From: Micromonospora orduensis
GTDB lineage: Bacteria > Actinomycetota > Actinomycetes > Mycobacteriales > Micromonosporaceae
Assembly: GCF_006228125.1 (NCBI RefSeq)
Contig: NZ_VDFY01000081.1
Span: 1 to 46,496 of the forward strand
Direction of reading: 5' to 3'
DNA: 46,496 nt
The translations under genes were made by a program, and so were the position numbers. The notes beneath the pieces were generated by a model, which did no database searches, had not been told where the DNA came from, and saw only the letters and a program-made list of their open reading frames with translations. The stretch's first letter is position 1; each line of letters starts with the position of its first letter. Shown in pieces: positions 1 to 7,487 of this stretch.

Positions 1-36
1 GGGTGGGACTCCCATCCCGTCGATCCGAATCGCGGC

Positions 37-66
37 CTACCAGTGAGTAGTATTCGGGTCTAAGCT
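37..66 (+). promoter_or_regulatory. Leaderless-type promoter with operator-like dyad before the aldehyde dehydrogenase
   Basis: A -10 hexamer TAAGCT (61-66) ends 6 nt before the ATG at 73, the spacing expected of a leaderless actinobacterial transcript, and there is no Shine-Dalgarno sequence. Just upstream is a dyad CTAC-N6-GTAG (37-50). It has the same TACC-N5-GTA layout as the dyad in front of meaA (7351-7364). That a TetR-type repressor binds here is inference. Confidence 0.45.
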
Positions 67-72
67 TCCGCC

Positions 73-1569
73 ATGACGGCAGTGCATGTCCCTGGCGCCC
101 CTCTCGTCGAGGCGGACCAGCTGGTCTCCACCAGTCCCGCCACCGGTGCCGAGGCCGGTCGCCTCCCGGTCGCCACCGACGCCGACGTACGACAGGCCGT
201 CGAGCGCGCACGCGCCGCCGGCGAGTGGTGGGCCGGGCTCGGCTTCGCCGGCCGTCGCGCGCGGCTGCTGCGCTGGCGCGCCCTGCTCGCCAAGCGGATC
301 GAGCAGCTCGCCGAGCTGGTGCACGTGGAGGGCGGCAAGCCGGTCGCCGATGCCATCGTCGAGATCGTCACCGCGATCGAGCACATCGACTGGGCCGCCC
401 GCAACGCCGCGCGGGTGCTCGGCCCCCGCCGGGTACGGTCCCGCCTCATCCTCGCCGAGTTCTCCGGGCACCTCGAATACCAGCCGTACGGCGTGGTCGG
501 CGTGATCGGGCCGTGGAACTATCCGGTCTTCACCCCGATCGGCTCCGCCGCGTACGCCCTCGCCGCCGGCAACGCCGTGGTGCTCAAGCCGAGCGAGTAC
601 ACGCCCGCCACCGGCCAGTGGCTGGTGGACAGCTTCGCCGAGGTGGTGCCCGAGCAGCCGGTGTTCACGGCGGTGCACGGGCTGGGCGACGTGGGCGCCG
701 CGCTCTGCCGCTCCGGGGTCGCCAAGGTGGCCTTCACCGGCTCCACCGCGACGGCCCGCAAGGTGATGGCCGCCTGCGCCGAGACGCTGACCCCGGTGCT
801 GATCGAGGGCGGCGGCAAGGACGCCATGATCGTCGACAGCGACGCGAATCTGGATGCCGCCGCCGAGGCGTGCGTGTGGGGCGGCATGACCAACGCCGGT
901 CAGACCTGCATCGGCATCGAGCGGGTGTACGTCGTCGACCCCGTCTTCGACGCCTTCGTCGACAAGGTGGTGACCCGCGCCGGTCGGCTGACCGTCGGGC
1001 CGGAGGGCACCGACATCGGCCCGATCACGATGCCCACCCAGCTCGACGTGATCCGCCGCCACATCGACGCCGCCATCGCCTCCGGCGGACGCGCCGTGCT
1101 GGGCGGCCCGGACGCGGTGCAGCCGCCGTACGTCCACCCGACCGTTCTCGTGGACGTCCCGGAGGACTCGGCCGCCGTGCGGGAGGAGACCTTCGGCCCG
1201 ACGCTGACCATCAACCGGGTCCGCGACGCCGACGAGGCCGTCAGCCGCGCCAACGCCCTGCCGTACGGCCTCGGGGGTTCGGTCTTCGGCCGGCGCCGCG
1301 CGGTCGCCATCGCCCGGCGGATGCGCTCCGGGATGGCCTCGATCAACTCCAGCCTGACCTTCGCGGGGATGTCCACGCTGCCGTTCGGCGGGGTCGGCGA
1401 CTCGGGCTTCGGGCGCATCCACGGAGAGGACGGGCTACGCGAGTTCGGTCGGGCCAAGGCCGTCACCCGGCGGCGCGGCCGGTCGCTGCTGCCGTCGATG
1501 ACCTTCGACCGCACCCCGACCGACGTGGCACGACTCGTCCGCGTCATCAAGACGATGTACGGAAGGTGA
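73..1569 (+). CDS. Aldehyde dehydrogenase family protein (NAD(P)+-dependent)
   Basis: A 498-residue ALDH-superfamily enzyme that oxidises an aldehyde to a carboxylic acid with NAD(P)+; it should be cytosolic. The family residues are visible: the cofactor-site GPWNY at 146-150 (Asn149), Lys172 in LKPSEY, the FTGST loop near 221-225, the general-base Glu245 in IEGGGK, the nucleophile Cys279 in GQTC, and ETFGP further on. The length is normal for the family. The ATG at 73 is supported by a leaderless-type -10 six bases upstream. The C-terminal region carries a basic stretch followed by a hydrophobic tail, as in ALDH3-like or coniferyl-type enzymes, so a long-chain aldehyde substrate is possible but not shown. 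The next gene has its own promoter, so this is probably a single-gene unit. Confidence 0.93.
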   Translation: MTAVHVPGAPLVEADQLVSTSPATGAEAGRLPVATDADVRQAVERARAAGEWWAGLGFAGRRARLLRWRALLAKRIEQLAELVHVEGGKPVADAIVEIVTAIEHIDWAARNAARVLGPRRVRSRLILAEFSGHLEYQPYGVVGVIGPWNYPVFTPIGSAAYALAAGNAVVLKPSEYTPATGQWLVDSFAEVVPEQPVFTAVHGLGDVGAALCRSGVAKVAFTGSTATARKVMAACAETLTPVLIEGGGKDAMIVDSDANLDAAAEACVWGGMTNAGQTCIGIERVYVVDPVFDAFVDKVVTRAGRLTVGPEGTDIGPITMPTQLDVIRRHIDAAIASGGRAVLGGPDAVQPPYVHPTVLVDVPEDSAAVREETFGPTLTINRVRDADEAVSRANALPYGLGGSVFGRRRAVAIARRMRSGMASINSSLTFAGMSTLPFGGVGDSGFGRIHGEDGLREFGRAKAVTRRRGRSLLPSMTFDRTPTDVARLVRVIKTMYGR

Positions 1570-1574
1570 GTGTC

Positions 1575-1619
1575 GGATAACCGATCTCCAATGGGATCGG
1601 CGAATCCACATGTTTATCC
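1575..1619. terminator. Nested inverted repeat after the aldehyde dehydrogenase
   Basis: An outer arm GGATAA (1575-1580) pairs with TTATCC (1614-1619), and an inner CCGATC (1581-1586) pairs with GATCGG (1595-1600). The element starts 5 nt after the stop codon. There is no T-tract, so termination activity is uncertain. Confidence 0.35.
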
Positions 1620-1635
1620 CCAGTAGGCGCGGCGG

Positions 1636-1641
1636 TACATT
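1636..1641 (+). promoter_or_regulatory. -10 element of a leaderless promoter for the methyltransferase gene
   Basis: TACATT is followed by exactly 7 nt and then the ATG at 1649, with no ribosome-binding site between. This supports that start codon. Confidence 0.5.
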
Positions 1642-1648
1642 GCGTTAA

Positions 1649-2308
1649 ATGGGCCCTAATCGATTGCGCTACCGCCTTGTCGACAGTGACCGGTCGTGGA
1701 GCGCTCGGCGGCGGCGGCACCGCGCGGACTGGCTGGCGCGCACCTTCCCCGACCTGGGGGACATGCACGTCGTCGACCTCGGCGGCCGGCTCGGCACCTG
1801 GCACCGCGCCACCGTACGACCGGCCCGCGTGACCGTCGTCAACCTGGAACAACCACCCGTCGCCGTGCCGGAATGGGCCCACGTCGAGCAGGCCGACGCC
1901 TGCGAGCTGCCGGCACGCCTCGCCAAGGGCGACTACGACCTGGTCTTCTCCAACTCGGTGCTGGAGCACGTAGGCGGGCACGAGCGCCGCCTACGGTTCG
2001 CCGCCACCGCCCGTGCGCTGGCCGACCGGCACTGGGTGCAGACGCCCTACCGCTACTTCCCCATCGAGCCACACTGGATCGCGCCCGGAATGCAGTTCCT
2101 GCCGGTACGACTGCGCACCGCGCTCGCCCGCCGCTGGCCACTGGGCCACAAACCCACCCGCAGCCACGAGGCCGCGATCCACCAGGTGCTGTGGACCGAG
2201 CTGCTGGACCGCTCGCAGATGCGGCACTACTTCCCCGACTCGCGGATGCTCGTCGAGCGCGTGATCGGCCTGCCGAAATCGCTGATCGCGGTACGGACCG
2301 GCGCGTGA
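1649..2308 (+). CDS. Class I SAM-dependent methyltransferase, probable
   Basis: A 219-residue protein with a Rossmann-type SAM-binding core. Motif I is VVDLGGRLG at about 41-49, an acidic position follows strand 2 at NLE (65-67), and the motif IV/post-I region reads DLVFSNSVLEHV at 97-108, typical of Methyltransf_11-like enzymes that act on small molecules. The N-terminus is rich in Arg (about 6-31). The C-terminal third, with PYRYFPIEPHW, is seen in methyltransferases linked to glycan or lipid modification, but the substrate cannot be read from the sequence. The start is supported by a leaderless -10. The gene runs convergently into nucS, with the two stop codons about 5 nt apart. Confidence 0.72.
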   Translation: MGPNRLRYRLVDSDRSWSARRRRHRADWLARTFPDLGDMHVVDLGGRLGTWHRATVRPARVTVVNLEQPPVAVPEWAHVEQADACELPARLAKGDYDLVFSNSVLEHVGGHERRLRFAATARALADRHWVQTPYRYFPIEPHWIAPGMQFLPVRLRTALARRWPLGHKPTRSHEAAIHQVLWTELLDRSQMRHYFPDSRMLVERVIGLPKSLIAVRTGA

Positions 2309-2312
2309 GCGG

Positions 2313-2972
2313 TCAGAAGAGGGTCAGCTCGTCCTTCTCGATGCCGCGCAACTTGTCGTAGTCCACGACGACGCACCGGATGCCCCGGTCGGTGGCGAGC
2401 ACCCGCGCCTGCGGCTTGATCTCCTGCGCGGCGAAGACACCGCTGACCGGGCTGAGCAGCGGATCACGGTTCATCAGTTCGAGGTAACGGGTGAGCTGCT
2501 CCACCCCGTCGATCTCACCGCGCCGCTTGACCTCGACGGCGACCGCACCGGAGTTGGCGTCCCGGCAGAGCAGGTCGACCGGACCGATCGCCGTCATGTA
2601 CTCGCGGCGGACCAGCGTGTACCCCTCACCCAGCACACCCGGGTTGGCGGCCAGCAACTCCTGTAGATGCGCCTCCACCCCGTCCTTGCGCAGGCCCGGA
2701 TCCACACCCAGCTCGTACGAGGTGTCCTGGAAGATCTCCTCCAGGGTGATCCGCAGTTCCTCGCCGGCCTTGTTGACGACCCGCCACACGCCTGGCGCCT
2801 CCTCCAGCCGACAGGGCGGGCTCATCCAGTTCAGCGGCTTGTACGCCCGGTCGTCGGCATGGATCGACACCGACCCGTCCGCCTTCACCATCAACAGCCG
2901 GGTGGCTGGCGGCAGGTGAGCCGAGAGCCGTCCAACGTAGTCCACCGAGCACTTCGCAATGACCAACCGCAC
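2313..2972 (-). CDS. nucS: Endonuclease NucS, mismatch-specific
   Basis: NucS/EndoMS cuts both DNA strands at mismatches and provides the non-canonical mismatch repair of actinobacteria that lack MutS/MutL. The N-terminal half (1-100) is the DNA-binding/dimerisation domain, with the family signature around [16 protein letters not shown] (38-53). The C-terminal RecB-like nuclease core shows Asp133, Glu147 and Lys149 (EVKR). The protein ends in DELTLF, which resembles a sliding-clamp-binding tail. I choose the GTG at 2972 (VRLVIAKC...) over an ATG at 2993 because TACCCT lies exactly 6 nt upstream, a leaderless promoter, and because the family normally starts about there. The product is 219 residues, the usual length. 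Confidence 0.93.
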   Translation of the reverse strand: MRLVIAKCSVDYVGRLSAHLPPATRLLMVKADGSVSIHADDRAYKPLNWMSPPCRLEEAPGVWRVVNKAGEELRITLEEIFQDTSYELGVDPGLRKDGVEAHLQELLAANPGVLGEGYTLVRREYMTAIGPVDLLCRDANSGAVAVEVKRRGEIDGVEQLTRYLELMNRDPLLSPVSGVFAAQEIKPQARVLATDRGIRCVVVDYDKLRGIEKDELTLF

Positions 2973-2978
2973 CCGACG

Positions 2979-2984
2979 AGGGTA
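2979..2984 (-). promoter_or_regulatory. -10 element of nucS leaderless promoter
   Basis: On the minus strand TACCCT is followed by 6 nt and then the GTG start at 2972. This decides the start codon of nucS. Confidence 0.5.
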
Positions 2985-3043
2985 GCCGAGCACCCGCCGG
3001 TCGCCACCGAGCGGGACTGGCGCGTCGATGCGATGCTGAGACC

Positions 3044-3661
3044 GTGCTCGAAGTTCTCACCGGTACCGGCCTCGCCGCCTCGGCGGGGTTGAACGCCTAC
3101 ATACCCCTGCTCACCCTCGGCCTGCTCGCCCGCTACAGCGACCTCATCGACCTGCCCAGCGGCTGGGCGTGGCTCGGCAACGGCTGGGTCATCGTCATCC
3201 TCGCCGTACTGCTCGCCGTGGAGATGGTGGCCGACAAGGTGCCGGTCGTCGATCACATCAACGACGTCGTGCAGACCGTGGTCCGCCCCACCGCCGGCGG
3301 TCTCGCCTTCGGCGCCGGATCGTCCTCGGAGACGGTGACCGTCAGCGACCCGGGAAGCTTCTTCTCCAGTCACCAGTGGGTGCCGGTGGCCACCGGCGTC
3401 GCGCTCGCGTTCGGCGTACACCTGCTCAAGTCCGCCGCACGCCCGGTCGTCAACGCGACCACCGCCGGATTCGGCGCCCCGGTCGCCAGCACCGCCGAGG
3501 ACGCCACAAGCGTGATCGTGTCACTGGTGGCGATCATCCTGCCGGTGCTGGTCCTGGCGTTCCTGCTCGGCCTGGTGTTCTTCGTCTTCTGGTTCGTACG
3601 CCGCCGCTCCGAACGCCGCCGCGAACGCGAAGCGGCCCGCGCCGCCGGCTTCCGCGTCTGA
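3044..3661 (+). CDS. DUF4126 domain membrane protein
   Basis: A 205-residue integral membrane protein of the DUF4126 family, whose function is unknown. Hydrophobic segments are at about 5-30, 45-62 and 165-190, with a characteristic conserved stretch [20 protein letters not shown] at about 63-82, and two glycine-rich hairpins (GLAAS near the N-terminus; [10 protein letters not shown] near 90-97) that suggest an internal repeat. The tail after the last membrane segment is very basic ([15 protein letters not shown]). It begins with GTG. Upstream, GATGCT is 6 nt from the start, a weak leaderless -10. It is divergent from nucS, with about 70 bp between the start codons. Confidence 0.85.
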   Translation: MLEVLTGTGLAASAGLNAYIPLLTLGLLARYSDLIDLPSGWAWLGNGWVIVILAVLLAVEMVADKVPVVDHINDVVQTVVRPTAGGLAFGAGSSSETVTVSDPGSFFSSHQWVPVATGVALAFGVHLLKSAARPVVNATTAGFGAPVASTAEDATSVIVSLVAIILPVLVLAFLLGLVFFVFWFVRRRSERRREREAARAAGFRV

Positions 3662-3674
3662 CGTCGAACATGCC

Positions 3675-3710
3675 GATGGCCGGCACCCCTTTGCGGGGGT
3701 GCCGGCCATC
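3675..3710. terminator. Bidirectional terminator hairpin
   Basis: A perfect 15-bp stem (3675-3689 with 3696-3710) with a 6-nt loop lies between the convergent stop codons of the DUF4126 gene and the secreted lysozyme-fold gene. It is GC-rich, with a short T run on the loop side of the first arm. Confidence 0.75.
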
Positions 3711-3728
3711 GTGTCTGTGTGTGGTGGG

Positions 3729-4289
3729 TCAGCTGTTCCAGTGCTGGGCGACCAGGTCGGCGGCCTGCTGCTCCCACTGCGCGTACGCGTCCGGGTACGC
3801 CGAGACCTGCACGGTCTGCGCGGCGTCGGTCAGCGGCATGTCCTGCCAGCCGTCGACCTGCTTCAGACCCTTGAGGAACGCCGTCGTCGAGTACTCCGGG
3901 TCGGTGATCTGCTCCGGCGTGCCCCAACCACTGGACGGGCGCTGCTGGAACAGGCCCAACGAGTCGTGGTCGTTGCGGTCGCCGAGGTGGCCGAGGTTCT
4001 CCAGCTTCGACTCCTGCAGGCTCGTCGCGATCGAGATGACCGCCGCCCGCTCGGGCAGGCCGGCCTTCTTCGTCGCGGCGATGATCGCCTTGACGTTCGC
4101 GGTCTGCTCACCGTTCAGGGTGATGTGCGACTGCTCGCCCTGCGGCTTCGACGCGGCCGTCTGCACCGCGGCGGCGGCCGGCTTGGCGTCGACCGGGTTG
4201 GCGTGCGCGGCGACCGGGCCGGCGAACACGCCACCGGCGAAAGCCAGACCAGCAACAGACAGCACACTCTTACGGAAGATCGTGTTCAT
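3729..4289 (-). CDS. Secreted lysozyme-fold (transglycosylase-like) protein
   Basis: A 186-residue precursor with a Sec signal peptide (basic MNTIFRK, hydrophobic core to about 28, likely cleavage after AHA). After a low-complexity Ala/Lys linker comes a compact domain whose landmarks SLQESKLENL (about 108-117) and DSLGLFQQRPSSGWG (about 124-138) are those of SLT/lysozyme-fold proteins common in actinobacteria. The Glu in QES sits where the catalytic Glu of transglycosylases sits. The domain probably acts on peptidoglycan, but no assay follows from sequence. The ATG at 4287-4289 has a clear GAAGGAG about 9 nt upstream and precedes the signal peptide, so longer upstream reading is rejected. 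Upstream lie three tandem SigR-type promoter matches and a leader of about 140 nt containing an inverted repeat (4323-4329 with 4349-4355). Confidence 0.8.
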   Translation of the reverse strand: MNTIFRKSVLSVAGLAFAGGVFAGPVAAHANPVDAKPAAAAVQTAASKPQGEQSHITLNGEQTANVKAIIAATKKAGLPERAAVISIATSLQESKLENLGHLGDRNDHDSLGLFQQRPSSGWGTPEQITDPEYSTTAFLKGLKQVDGWQDMPLTDAAQTVQVSAYPDAYAQWEQQAADLVAQHWNS

Positions 4290-4439
4290 GGGGGTTAGCT
4301 CCTTCGGGGGTAGGAACACCCGCACACCCATCCGGGGGACGGTGACGCGGGTGTGAGCACCTCGTCCGGCGCTGCACAAAGTCTTTGAGGGGTCGGCGGC
4401 CTGCAAGCCCGGGAGGCTCGCGGCGCCGGGTCCGTGTGT

Positions 4440-4465
4440 AACGACCGGCGGGCCGGAGTCATTCC
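4440..4465 (-). promoter_or_regulatory. SigR/SigH-type ECF promoter, copy 1 (proximal)
   Basis: On the minus strand GGAAT (4461-4465), an exact 18-nt spacer and GTT (4440-4442) match the consensus of the oxidative-stress sigma factor SigR/SigH. The -10 context is GGTCGTTACAC. Transcription would start near 4432 and read into the secreted lysozyme-fold gene at 4289. Confidence 0.6.
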
Positions 4466-4519
4466 GGGGATGGCCCGTCCGGCGGCACCCACGTGAAGGC
4501 GGCGCCTGGGAGGGGGTGC

Positions 4520-4545
4520 AACGACCGGGCCTGGCCGGGCATTCC
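4520..4545 (-). promoter_or_regulatory. SigR/SigH-type ECF promoter, copy 2 (middle)
   Basis: GGAAT (4541-4545), an exact 18-nt spacer and GTT (4520-4522) on the minus strand, with the -10 context GGTCGTTGCAC. It lies 80 bp upstream of copy 1, and the spacer sequence is GC-rich and similar to those of the other copies. Confidence 0.6.
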
Positions 4546-4598
4546 CACCCCGGTGGGGGCGGGGCCGAGCCGGTGGTCCTGCGATCGTCAGGGTGTGT

Positions 4599-4624
4599 AA
4601 CGACCCCCGGCCGGCCATGATTCC
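4599..4624 (-). promoter_or_regulatory. SigR/SigH-type ECF promoter, copy 3 (distal)
   Basis: GGAAT (4620-4624), an exact 18-nt spacer and GTT (4599-4601) on the minus strand, with the -10 context GGTCGTTACACAC, nearly identical to copy 1. It lies 79 bp upstream of copy 2. Confidence 0.6.
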
Positions 4625-4704
4625 GCCGCACCGGTGCGGCCGGTCACAGCCCACAAGGCCCCATAACCGGACAGACACCCACCCGACGCGACGGGGTGAA
4701 GGTC

Positions 4705-4805
4705 ATCACGGGTGTTCCGGGCGATGATCGACTCCGTATCGCCGACGTGGGGGTATCCGGGACGCCACCAGATCGGCGATGTGGTGTCGATCATCAACGT
4801 GTGAT
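4705..4805. other. Nested inverted repeat, possible structured RNA or palindromic element
   Basis: Four sets of arms nest inside one another: ATCAC (4705-4709) with GTGAT (4801-4805); GATGATCGAC (4723-4732) with GTCGATCATC (4786-4795); ATCGCCGA (4738-4745) with TCGGCGAT (4773-4780); GTGG (4747-4750) with CCAC (4765-4768). The two long stems are perfect and separated by a symmetric 5x5 internal loop. It lies in the non-coding gap between the secreted protein gene and the DUF1540 gene. Its function is unknown, and it could act on either strand. Confidence 0.5.
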
Positions 4806-4831
4806 CGCGCCCGGCGAGATCCTGGACGGAA

Positions 4832-4866
4832 GAACGCCCCTCCAGGGGCGGAAATCTCGGGCGTTC
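4832..4866. other. Alternative hairpins upstream of the DUF1540 gene
   Basis: GAACGCCC (4832-4839) can pair with GGGCGTTC (4859-4866). Overlapping it, CGCCCC (4835-4840) can pair with GGGGCG (4845-4850) across a 4-nt loop. The two pairings exclude each other. The short inner hairpin looks terminator-like but lacks a T-tract. Confidence 0.35.
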
Positions 4867-5018
4867 GGCTCGGGTTCCTGGCGAGCGGGACATCGGGTCA
4901 GCCCGAGAGCACGAGCACCGGGCCGGTCCCGGTGACGCCGATTGGCGGGCGGACATATCGCGGTGCGCAAGGCCGACAAATGCCTAGGATCAGACAGAGC
5001 CTAGAGGAGGTTGGCAGC

Positions 5019-5315
5019 ATGACCACAGCGATGGAGATGCCTCGGGTCCAGGAGTGCGTGGTCGCGGCGTGTGCGTACAACCAGTCGGGTGACTGCCACG
5101 CCTTCGCGATCACGATCGGCAGCATGGATCACGCGCACTGCCACACCTTCGTCGAGTCGCCGGTGCGGGGTGGCGTGGACAGCCTGATCGCCCAGGTGGG
5201 CGCCTGCCAGCGTTCCGACTGTCGGCACAACGAGCAGTTGGAGTGCCACGCGTCGTCCATCAAGGTCGGCCCGGACAACGACATGGCCGACTGCATGACG
5301 TACGCCGGTCGCTGA
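5019..5315 (+). CDS. Tandem DUF1540 cysteine-rich protein
   Basis: A 98-residue cytosolic-type protein made of two DUF1540 repeats. Repeat 1 (about 12-44) shows C-x4-C-x-YN, then G-x-C-x-AF, an ITIG turn and a final HCHTF. Repeat 2 (about 62-95) shows C-x4-C-x-HN, then L-x-CHA, a IKVG turn and a final DCMTY. The four conserved cysteines per repeat suggest a metal site, but the family has no established function. The ATG at 5019 is chosen because AGAGGAGG lies about 9 nt upstream. It stands alone, convergent with meaA. Confidence 0.85.
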   Translation: MTTAMEMPRVQECVVAACAYNQSGDCHAFAITIGSMDHAHCHTFVESPVRGGVDSLIAQVGACQRSDCRHNEQLECHASSIKVGPDNDMADCMTYAGR

Positions 5316-5329
5316 CCCAGAAAGCGGGC

Positions 5330-7336
5330 TCAGGGCAGGTCGTTGGCCCGCCGGATGACCGTCACCAGGTCGTCGATGATGCCGGTGAGCGCGAAGTCCT
5401 TCGGCGTGAAGACGCGGGCCACTCCGGCGACCCGCAGCGTGTCGGCATCGCCGGCGGGGATGATGCCGCCGACCACCACCGGCAGGTCGCCCCGGCCGGC
5501 GGCGCGTAGACCGTCGAGCACCGCAGGCACGGCGGCGAGGTGCGAGCCGGACAGCACGGAGAGCCCGACCAGGTCGACGTCCTCCTCGACGGCGGCGGCC
5601 ACGATCTGCCCGGCGGTCAGCCTGATGCCCTGGTAGACGACCTCGAAGCCGGCGTCGCGGGCGCGTACCGCGATCTGCTCGGCGCCGTTGGAGTGCCCGT
5701 CCAGGCCGGGCTTGCCGACCAGCAGCCGCAGTCGCCCGCTGCCCAGTTCCCGGGCGGTGGCGGTGACCCGTTCACGGACCGCCGCGAGACCGGGGTCTCC
5801 GCCGGTCCCGGTGGCGCCGGCCAGGCCGGTGGGTGCCCGGTACTCGCCGAAGACCTGGCGCAGCGCGCCGGCCCACTCGCCGGTGGTCACCCCGGCCCGC
5901 ACGCACTCCAGGGTGGCCGGCATCAGGTTGGTGGTGGTCGCGGCGTCCGCGCGGAGCCGGGTCAGGGCCCCGTCGACAGCGGCTGTGTCCCGTTCGGCCC
6001 GCCACCGGTGTACGGCGTCCGCGGCGGCCGCCTCGACCGCCGGGTCGACCTGCTCGACCGCCTCCGCGCCGGCCGCGGTCAGCGGGGACGGCTCGGTCTC
6101 GGCGAAGCGGTTGACCCCGACCACCACGTCGGCGCCGGACTCCATCCGGCGGCGGCGCTCGGCCAGCGAGGCGACAAGCGCGCTCTTGAGGTAGCCGCTC
6201 TCCACGGCGGCCACGACGCCGCCCAGCTCCAGCACCTTGTCCAGTTCGACGCGGGCTCCGGTGACGATCTCGTCGACGAGCGCGGTCATCACGTGCGAGC
6301 CGGCGAAGATGTCGGGATATTCGAGCAGGTCCGACTCGTACGCCAGGACCTGCTGCATCCGCAGCGACCACTGCTGGTCCCAGGGGCGGGGCAGACCGAG
6401 CGCCTCGTTCCAGGCGGGCAGTTGCACCGCGCGGGCGCGGGCGTCGCGGGACAGCGTGACGCCGAGCATCTCCAGCACGATGCGCTGGATGTTGTTCTCC
6501 GGCTGCGCCTCGGTCAGGCCGAGTGAGTTGACCTGCACGCCGTAGCGGAAGCGGCGCTGGCGGGCCTCGGTGACGCCGTACCGGTCCCGGGTGATCTCGT
6601 CCCAGAGCGCGCCGAACGCGCGCATCTTGGCGATCTCCTCGACGAAACGCACCCCGGCGTTGACGAAGAACGAGATCCGCTGCACCACGTCGCCCATCCG
6701 CTCGGCGGGGACCTGGCCGGAGTCGCGGACCGCGTCGAGGACGGCGACGGCGGTGGCCAGCGCGAACCCGACCTCCTGCACGGGCGTGGCCCCGGCCTCC
6801 TGGAGGTGGTACGAGCAGATGTTTACCGGGTTCCACCGGGGCATCTCGCGCAGCGTGTACGCGACCACGTCGGCGGTCAGTCGCAGGGACGCGGCCGGCG
6901 GGAAGATGTACGTCCCCCGGGACAGGTACTCCTTGATGATGTCGTTCTGCGTGGTGCCGGCGCAGCGGGCCAGCTCGGCGCCCTGCTCCGTCGCCACGGT
7001 GCCGTAGAGGGCGAGCAGCCACATCGCCGGGGCGTTGATGGTCATCGAGGTGTTCGTGTCGGCGAGCGGGAGGCCGTCGAAGAGCGCCCGCATGTCGCCG
7101 AGGTGCGCCACCGGCACGCCGACCCGGCCGACCTCGCCGGTGGCCAGCTCGTGGTCCGGGTCGTACCCGGTCTGGGTGGGCAGGTCGAAGGCGACCGACA
7201 GGCCGGTCTGCCCCTTCGCCAGGTTGCGGCGGAAGAGGGCGTTGGTCGCGGTGGCCGACGAGTGACCGGCGTAGGTGCGCATCACCCACGGGCGATCCCG
7301 CTCGGGCAGCCGCCCCGGGTATGCCGTCTCATCCAT
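5330..7336 (-). CDS. meaA: Ethylmalonyl-CoA mutase-type B12 enzyme (protein MeaA)
   Basis: An adenosylcobalamin-dependent acyl-CoA mutase of the MeaA/Ecm branch, 668 residues. Ecm converts (2R)-ethylmalonyl-CoA to methylsuccinyl-CoA in the ethylmalonyl-CoA pathway. The catalytic TIM-barrel half (about 15-410) has RTYAGHSSA near the start, then TGYDPDHELATGEVGRVGVPV, GTTQNDIIKEYLSRGTYIFPP and SLGLTEAQPENNIQRI. The C-terminal cobalamin-binding domain has DGHSNG at 546-551, His548 being the lower axial ligand. Catalytic and B12 domains are on one chain, as in other MeaA proteins. Close agreement with MeaA rather than methylmalonyl-CoA mutase is from recall of family sequences; substrate specificity was not tested. 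A -10 TAGACT 6 nt before the ATG suggests a leaderless message with an operator-like dyad just upstream. Confidence 0.9.
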   Translation of the reverse strand: MDETAYPGRLPERDRPWVMRTYAGHSSATATNALFRRNLAKGQTGLSVAFDLPTQTGYDPDHELATGEVGRVGVPVAHLGDMRALFDGLPLADTNTSMTINAPAMWLLALYGTVATEQGAELARCAGTTQNDIIKEYLSRGTYIFPPAASLRLTADVVAYTLREMPRWNPVNICSYHLQEAGATPVQEVGFALATAVAVLDAVRDSGQVPAERMGDVVQRISFFVNAGVRFVEEIAKMRAFGALWDEITRDRYGVTEARQRRFRYGVQVNSLGLTEAQPENNIQRIVLEMLGVTLSRDARARAVQLPAWNEALGLPRPWDQQWSLRMQQVLAYESDLLEYPDIFAGSHVMTALVDEIVTGARVELDKVLELGGVVAAVESGYLKSALVASLAERRRRMESGADVVVGVNRFAETEPSPLTAAGAEAVEQVDPAVEAAAADAVHRWRAERDTAAVDGALTRLRADAATTTNLMPATLECVRAGVTTGEWAGALRQVFGEYRAPTGLAGATGTGGDPGLAAVRERVTATARELGSGRLRLLVGKPGLDGHSNGAEQIAVRARDAGFEVVYQGIRLTAGQIVAAAVEEDVDLVGLSVLSGSHLAAVPAVLDGLRAAGRGDLPVVVGGIIPAGDADTLRVAGVARVFTPKDFALTGIIDDLVTVIRRANDLP

Positions 7337-7342
7337 GGCCGG

Positions 7343-7364
7343 AGTCTAAGTTACCGTTCAGTAA
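7343..7364 (-). promoter_or_regulatory. meaA promoter with TetR-like operator dyad
   Basis: On the minus strand the -10 hexamer TAGACT (7343-7348) ends 6 nt before the ATG of meaA. Immediately upstream lies TTACCGTTCAGTAA as read on the plus strand (7351-7364), a dyad of TTAC-N6-GTAA with 10 of 14 symmetric positions. Such dyads are typical of TetR/FadR-type regulators of acyl-CoA metabolism. Binding would block the -10/-35 spacer. Confidence 0.5.
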
Positions 7365-7487
7365 AACGGGTTGTGGAAAACCACACAGGCCCATGTCGCG
7401 GACGACCGGGTCAGAAGCTCTCGCGGTGGCGCTGACCGCCACACCCCGGGCAGCAGGCCGGACAGGTTAGGACGCACACTGGACGGC

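Noticed and set aside
4290..4438. c-di-AMP (ydaO) riboswitch in the leader of the secreted lysozyme-fold gene
   Set aside because: Such riboswitches often precede actinobacterial wall hydrolases, but I could not find the conserved ydaO core sequences; only the Shine-Dalgarno and a weak inverted repeat are seen.
3729..4631. 300-residue reading of the secreted protein
   Set aside because: The extra N-terminal part translates the ECF promoter region, and a clear Shine-Dalgarno plus signal peptide begins at 4289.
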